A DNA stretch of 64,000 nt, taken from assembly GCF_018403765.1 (NCBI RefSeq), contig NZ_BOVQ01000006.1, positions 62,001 through 126,000 on the forward strand, in the 5' to 3' direction. Made by a program: the position numbers and the translations under genes. The DNA comes from Lactococcus nasutitermitis (lineage in GTDB: Bacteria > Bacillota > Bacilli > Lactobacillales > Streptococcaceae). Positions 59,848 to 64,000 of the stretch are shown piece after piece. Positions within the stretch are counted from its first letter, which is position 1. Every line of letters starts with the position of its first letter. Under the pieces are notes generated by a model that had not been told where the DNA came from, ran no database searches, and saw only the letters and a list, made by a program, of their open reading frames with translations.

Positions 59848-60396
59848 ATGAAAATTACAATTTTCGGTGACTCAATCACGAACGGCTATGGCACAGAAAA
59901 TCCCAAAATTCTCAAAAATAAGATTGAAGAAAAACGCTCCGGCATCGACGTAAAACTTTATGGCGTAAACGGCGATGACACATACGGCGCACTCTATCGC
60001 ATCAAATATGTCAAAGCAGAAAATGCAGATTTTAACTTTGTTTTCTTCGGCGCAAACGACGCTTCACCCTATCATCTGATACGACCAAAAGAATTTCAAG
60101 CCAATCTCCTAAAAATCACCAACCAGCTTGGCGAAAACAAAACTATCCTCCTCACCCCACCCTACTATAATGAGCTAGAACCCACACATTACAGCAAACT
60201 CTCTGAAGTTGAACTTTTCAGACAGACCGTGCTTGAACTCGGACGAACTCAGAAAATTCCCGTGATAGATATTTTTCAGGCAATGACAAACACACCTAAC
60301 CCAAATGTACTTTTGAAACCTGATGGATTGCATTTTATGGAAGTAGGATATGAGCTGCTGAGTGATAAAATTATTGAATTTGTTAAGGAGACATGA
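59848..60396 (+). CDS. SGNH/GDSL hydrolase under T-box control
   Basis: 182 residues. Block I ITIFGDSITNGYG with Ser nucleophile, Gly/Asn blocks in VNGDDTYGALYRIKY and FVFFGANDAS, and block V LLKPDGLHFMEVGYELL with Asp-x-x-His. No signal peptide. Relation to the other SGNH protein (56602) is distant. The first gene after the T-box, AAAGGAG 7 nt upstream, and its stop lies 1 nt before the Mrr start, so it leads the operon. Reason for amino-acid-starvation control is unknown. Confidence 0.85.
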   Translation: MKITIFGDSITNGYGTENPKILKNKIEEKRSGIDVKLYGVNGDDTYGALYRIKYVKAENADFNFVFFGANDASPYHLIRPKEFQANLLKITNQLGENKTILLTPPYYNELEPTHYSKLSEVELFRQTVLELGRTQKIPVIDIFQAMTNTPNPNVLLKPDGLHFMEVGYELLSDKIIEFVKET

Positions 60397-60397
60397 A

Positions 60398-61348
60398 ATG
60401 TCAAAATATAACATAAAGCAATTTGAAGCATTAAAAAGTTATGATGGTACAGTCAATTCTCGAGAGTGTCTCACTTCTTTAGAAATTCTAAAATATTTAA
60501 AGGCAACTGCTGGAAAATCAACAAAAAAGGAGTTTATTCAGCATTTGCTAGAAATAGATGATATTATTCCGGCAGAATACGTGACTAAAGAATATCTAGG
60601 AAAAAATGGAACGTTTAAATACTTGGATTTCAACTATCAGTTTGCTAGAAAGAATTTAATTATTGCAGGTTATCTAAAAGATGAGCGTGGAGTTATTGAA
60701 TTAACTCAAAAAGGTTTTGAAGTAGAGTTAAATCACTTTGATTTTCCAGCAATGATGGTTCAAAATGAAGAAAATTACTGGGGACCAACACGTCAAGCGA
60801 AGCAGAAAAATAAACAGAAAAAGTTGACATTTCAAGAGGAGACAACTTTTGAAAATGAAGCAGATAATGAAGAATTAGACCTCGAAGATTGGAAGATTAA
60901 ATTAACGAAGGCACTACAAACGATGTCTCCGAAAAAATTTGAAGATTTTGCACGCCTTTTGGTTAAAAATATGGGGGTTACGATTGATCCTGTAAAAGGT
61001 GTACAGGTAAGTAACGATGGTGGAATTGATGGCTTTGGTTATATGGTAGCAGATGATTTTCGGACAAATCGTGTCGGCATTCAAGCAAAGCGTTGGCAAA
61101 ATAACGTTGGACGTGTTGAAATACAAAATTTTATTGGTGCGCTTTCGACAAATTTGAACCAAGCAGAATATGGTATTTTTGTCACAACAAGCTATTTTAA
61201 TAAAAATGCGATTGAAACAGCGCGTAGTTCTACAATTCCAATCACTTTGATTAATATCGATGATGTTTGTGATTTAGTCGCTAAATATGAAATTTTTGTA
61301 AAGCCAGTCACGATTTATGAACTTGATGATTTCTATTTTAATGAATAG
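60398..61348 (+). CDS. Mrr-type restriction endonuclease
   Basis: 316 residues from ATG 60398 (AAGGAG 7 nt upstream). N-terminal Mrr_N winged helix (about 25-105, SLEILKYLKATAGKSTKKEF), a charged linker, and Mrr_cat PD-(D/E)xK domain (about 175-300): MSPKKFEDFARLLVKNMG, GGIDGFGYM with the catalytic Asp, and IQAKRW (QxK). Mrr enzymes cut foreign methylated DNA. More AT-rich than the housekeeping part of the window. Translationally coupled to genes on both sides. Confidence 0.87.
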   Translation: MSKYNIKQFEALKSYDGTVNSRECLTSLEILKYLKATAGKSTKKEFIQHLLEIDDIIPAEYVTKEYLGKNGTFKYLDFNYQFARKNLIIAGYLKDERGVIELTQKGFEVELNHFDFPAMMVQNEENYWGPTRQAKQKNKQKKLTFQEETTFENEADNEELDLEDWKIKLTKALQTMSPKKFEDFARLLVKNMGVTIDPVKGVQVSNDGGIDGFGYMVADDFRTNRVGIQAKRWQNNVGRVEIQNFIGALSTNLNQAEYGIFVTTSYFNKNAIETARSSTIPITLINIDDVCDLVAKYEIFVKPVTIYELDDFYFNE

Positions 61349-61358
61349 GGAAAATAAT

Positions 61359-62291
61359 ATGGAGAATCAAGAAATTATTAGTTTCAACAGCCAAAACGGT
61401 GAGGTCCAACTCAATGCTGATTTTGAACATGATACTATTTGGGCGACACAAGCACAAATAGCTGAGCTTTTTGATGTAGATAGAACGGGTATTACTAGGC
61501 ATATCCGTAACATCTATAAATCGGAAGAACTTGATGAAAAAGTGGTAAGTGCAAAAATTGCACATACCACCCAACACGGTGCTATCACTGGGAAAACGCA
61601 AACGCAAGAGTTGACAATCTATAATCTCGACATGATTCTTTCAATTGGCTACCGTGTCAATTCCAAAAAGGCAACCGAGTTCCGCAAATGGGCGAATAGT
61701 GTGCTGAAAAAGTATATCTTGCAGGGCTATGCAGTGAATGATAAACGGTTGGCTGACTTAAACCTCGCTCTACAAATCTTGGAGAGAAGTGAAATCCCAG
61801 AACTTTCTGGAACAGCAAACCTGATTGCAGACTACACCCAAGCGCTTTTCCTCTTGGACAGTTACGACCGCAAAGAGCTACCAAAAGTGGCAGGAAGTGT
61901 GGAAACTTGGAAATTAGAATATAAAAATGCGCGTGATTTTCTCGAAAACCTGCCAGATTTTAAGAAATCTGACCTCTTTGCAAAAGAGCGGACAGGTCAA
62001 TTTCAGGGGATTTTAGACCAAATTTATGCAGGCTTCGGCGATACGGAATTTTATCTGTCCGTCGAGGCGAAAGCCGCAAATCTTCTTTATTTTATCGTCA
62101 AAGACCACCCCTTTTACGATGGCAATAAGCGCTCAGCCGCCGCGTTATTCGTCTATTTCTTGTATGAAAATAATGCGCTACGTAACATCAATAACAACAC
62201 CCTCGCCGCGATTGTGCTGATGGTGGCACTCTCGAAGCCTGATGAGCGAGAGAATATGACGCTGTTGATTGAGAATTTTTTGGGAGAATAA
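61359..62291 (+). CDS. RhuM-like / Fic-Doc fusion protein
   Basis: 310 residues from ATG 61359 (AGGG 8 nt upstream; an ATG at 61341 lies inside the Mrr end). Residues 1-120 match the RhuM domain (WATQAQIAELFDVDRTGITRHIRNI, in segments; YRVNSKKATEFRKWA). Residues 150-310 contain a Fic/Doc core with HPFYDGNKRSAA (250-261), the catalytic His loop. The GNKR ending lacks the second Arg of canonical AMPylating Fic, closer to Doc. Likely transfers a phosphate or nucleotide to a target protein; target unknown. Confidence 0.83.
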   Translation: MENQEIISFNSQNGEVQLNADFEHDTIWATQAQIAELFDVDRTGITRHIRNIYKSEELDEKVVSAKIAHTTQHGAITGKTQTQELTIYNLDMILSIGYRVNSKKATEFRKWANSVLKKYILQGYAVNDKRLADLNLALQILERSEIPELSGTANLIADYTQALFLLDSYDRKELPKVAGSVETWKLEYKNARDFLENLPDFKKSDLFAKERTGQFQGILDQIYAGFGDTEFYLSVEAKAANLLYFIVKDHPFYDGNKRSAAALFVYFLYENNALRNINNNTLAAIVLMVALSKPDERENMTLLIENFLGE

Positions 62292-62294
62292 ATA

Positions 62295-63983
62295 ATGACA
62301 AATGTAGTTACTGTAGTAAAAAAAGTAAACTATTCCGAAAGTAGTCTTTCCTTATTGAAGAATAATCAATCCGAATTACTTACTGATTTTCCAACTGTTT
62401 ATTTTGTATATGATAAAAAGAATGAAGAGTATACTGTTTATGTAGGAGAAACAAATAATGTTTTTCGTCGTACAAAACAACACTTCATTGAACCAAGAGA
62501 TGATTGGCAGCAATTAAATGCTTCTCAATCCGCTCAAATGCTTGTGTTTGGCAATGAGTTTTCTAATAAATCTGTTACTCTTGACCTAGAAAATAAATTC
62601 ATGAATTATTTCTTAGGTGTGCCTTCTATAAAAAACGATAAGGGAATTAACAATCGAAGAGGTAACCCTCAAGGGAAATATTATCCAAAAGATAAGATAG
62701 ATGCTATTTTTAAAGAAGGGTGGAAAAGATTAAACCAGGAAGAACCTGATCTTTTTCCTGATATTAAAGTAATAGAAAACTCCGCATTATTTAAATCCTC
62801 TCCCTTTAAAACGCTTAGCGAGTCACAACAAAATGCTCAGAATCAAATTATTATGAAGATTGAGGAAGCTGTTTCTCAAGAAAAAGAAACGTTAATACTT
62901 GTAACAGGTAGTGCGGGTAGCGGAAAAACGGTTTTATTATCTAATGTATTTTACAACTTACAGCTTGAGTCAAAAGAAGATGATAATGTTTTACTAAAAG
63001 GAAAGAAAGCATTTGTATTAGTCAATCACAATGAACAGTTATCCGTCTATCAACAAATATCAAGAAAACTAGGCCTCAACGAAAATCAAGTGATGAAACC
63101 TAACTCGTTTTTGAAAAAATATGAAAATGAAAAAGTAGATATTGTTATAGTGGATGAAGGGCATTTATTGGCGACTAGAAACGGTCAAGCCTTTCCCAAA
63201 AAGTATGGCTTAACACAATTAGAGGCTTTGAGGAAAATTTCAAAAATTGTGGTCCTAGTTTTTGATGAATATCAAATATTAACTGGCGGACAATATGTGG
63301 ACCCAAATACAATTTTAGAATTAAAACATGAAGCAAATTTAGAAAATAAATTAATTGAGCTACATGATCAGCATAGAATGCAAATGTCAACAGCTACAAA
63401 TAATTGGCTCAATGATTTTATTTGGAATCATGAAATTGATCAAATTCCACATGATGACAAGTATGAATTGAAAATATTTGATAATCCTACTGATCTCTAT
63501 AATGGCATAAAAGAAAAATCAAATGACACTGAATATGGACTTTCAAGAATGTTGGCATCATATGATTGGGATTGGAAATCAGATGGTCAGAAATGGTGTG
63601 TTGAAATTAATAATTTCTCACTTCCGTGGAATTATTATTATACAAAAGCAAGTGATAGCACCCCATGGGCTGAAAATCCAGATTCGATAAAAGAAGTTGG
63701 AAGTACATTTACAATTCAAGGCTTTGATTTAAATTATGCTGGGGTTATTATAGGACCAAGTGTAAAGTATAATCCTCAAGATAAGAAAATATTTTTTGAT
63801 GCTGATGGGTCAAAAAACAAAAAGGCGATTGAAAAAAAGCATGGAATTGATGCAATTAATCATAATTTAAATAATGAGCTAAATGTTTTATTAACTCGAG
63901 GGGTTCATGGTCTTTATATTTGTGCTTGCGATGAAAGTTTACAAAAAGCTTTACTTGAAGCACAGAAAGGAAATAAACAATGA
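62295..63983 (+). CDS. GIY-YIG nuclease / DUF2075 P-loop NTPase fusion
   Basis: 562 residues. Residues 30-110 form a GIY-YIG-like nuclease (TVYFVYDKKNEEYTVYVGET, RRTKQH, Glu at about 99). Residues 175-555 are a superfamily 1-like P-loop unit of DUF2075 type: Walker A VTGSAGSGKTVLL (205-215), Walker B VDIVIVDEGH (281-290), and a C-terminal helicase-like region (FTIQGFDLNYAGVIIGP, NVLLTRGVHGLYICA). Such fusions are seen among suspected antiphage genes. Starts 3 nt after the preceding stop and overlaps the next gene by 4 nt. Confidence 0.82.
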   Translation: MTNVVTVVKKVNYSESSLSLLKNNQSELLTDFPTVYFVYDKKNEEYTVYVGETNNVFRRTKQHFIEPRDDWQQLNASQSAQMLVFGNEFSNKSVTLDLENKFMNYFLGVPSIKNDKGINNRRGNPQGKYYPKDKIDAIFKEGWKRLNQEEPDLFPDIKVIENSALFKSSPFKTLSESQQNAQNQIIMKIEEAVSQEKETLILVTGSAGSGKTVLLSNVFYNLQLESKEDDNVLLKGKKAFVLVNHNEQLSVYQQISRKLGLNENQVMKPNSFLKKYENEKVDIVIVDEGHLLATRNGQAFPKKYGLTQLEALRKISKIVVLVFDEYQILTGGQYVDPNTILELKHEANLENKLIELHDQHRMQMSTATNNWLNDFIWNHEIDQIPHDDKYELKIFDNPTDLYNGIKEKSNDTEYGLSRMLASYDWDWKSDGQKWCVEINNFSLPWNYYYTKASDSTPWAENPDSIKEVGSTFTIQGFDLNYAGVIIGPSVKYNPQDKKIFFDADGSKNKKAIEKKHGIDAINHNLNNELNVLLTRGVHGLYICACDESLQKALLEAQKGNKQ

Positions 63984-64000
63984 TTATTGATGATATAAAT
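63980..64000 (+). CDS. Start of a further operon gene, cut by window end
   Basis: ATGATTATTGATGATATAAAT begins inside the stop of the preceding gene (ATGA overlap) and is open to the end, reading MIIDDIN. Too short to identify; the overlap shows it belongs to the same operon. Confidence 0.6.

Overview
The window looks like low-GC chromosomal DNA of a lactic coccus, most likely Lactococcus or a close Streptococcaceae relative. This rests on gene content and order (argS against argR-ylbF-mutS-mutL-ruvA-ruvB, glnR-glnA, rpsF-ssb-rpsR), families largely confined to streptococci and lactococci (DUF960, DUF1912), a 289-residue aquaglyceroporin like lactococcal Gla, an LPXTG adhesin, and strong AAGGAG ribosome sites. 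Species cannot be fixed from the sequence alone. No rRNA, prophage, transposase or CRISPR array was found. One tRNA (Leu, anticodon CAG) is present.

Layout. 0-7 kb: an ABC-2 exporter permease pair (first one cut by the window edge), a sugar acetyltransferase, an isolated hisIE-hisK pair, an azoreductase/MarR pair, an aquaglyceroporin, tRNA-Leu and a hydroxyacid dehydrogenase. 7-15.7 kb: an hsp20 gene with a CIRCE element, then a glycan cluster (CE7 esterase, GH113-like mannanase, ABC sugar importer without ATPase, YesL-like protein, GH1 glycosidase, GntR/UTRA regulator) whose promoters share one palindrome; it fits uptake and breakdown of acetylated manno- or glucomanno-oligosaccharides. 15.6-34.9 kb: a RelB/ParE-type toxin-antitoxin pair, then housekeeping genes (argS, argR, mutS, mutL, ruvAB, glnRA, dnaX) with small genes between them. 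34.9-36.5 kb: a tandem family of small paralogues, one frameshifted. 36.5-40.7 kb: a lysine permease under a lysine riboswitch, uppP, and rpsF-ssb-rpsR. 40.8-45.9 kb: a repeat-rich 1675-residue LPXTG protein with an L-type-lectin-like domain. 46-52.3 kb: a phosphoesterase and an RpiR-controlled gluconate operon (gnd, gntK, gntP). 52.5-59.5 kb: recX, an rRNA methyltransferase, a FusB-like protein, a hydrolase and a TetR/MFS efflux pair. 59.6-64 kb: a T-box leader followed by a tightly packed operon: SGNH hydrolase, Mrr-type restriction enzyme, RhuM-Fic fusion, GIY-YIG/DUF2075 helicase-like protein, and one more gene running off the end.

Three signals stand out. First, the final operon looks like a defence or stress module placed under tRNA-sensing control, with features suggesting tRNA-Ile. 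Second, a 16-bp palindrome (TTGACAG-NN-CTGTCAA core) recurs at least 22 times between 18.9 and 56.5 kb, both between genes and inside mutS, dnaX, recX and others, in two reading frames. It also flanks two copies of a structured element of about 100 bp and so may mark the ends of a mobile or RNA-coding repeat. Third, six genes (argS, argR, ruvB, the GAF-domain reductase gene, recX, the rRNA methyltransferase gene) have a sigma-A -10 box only 6-7 nt before the start codon, which predicts leaderless mRNAs.
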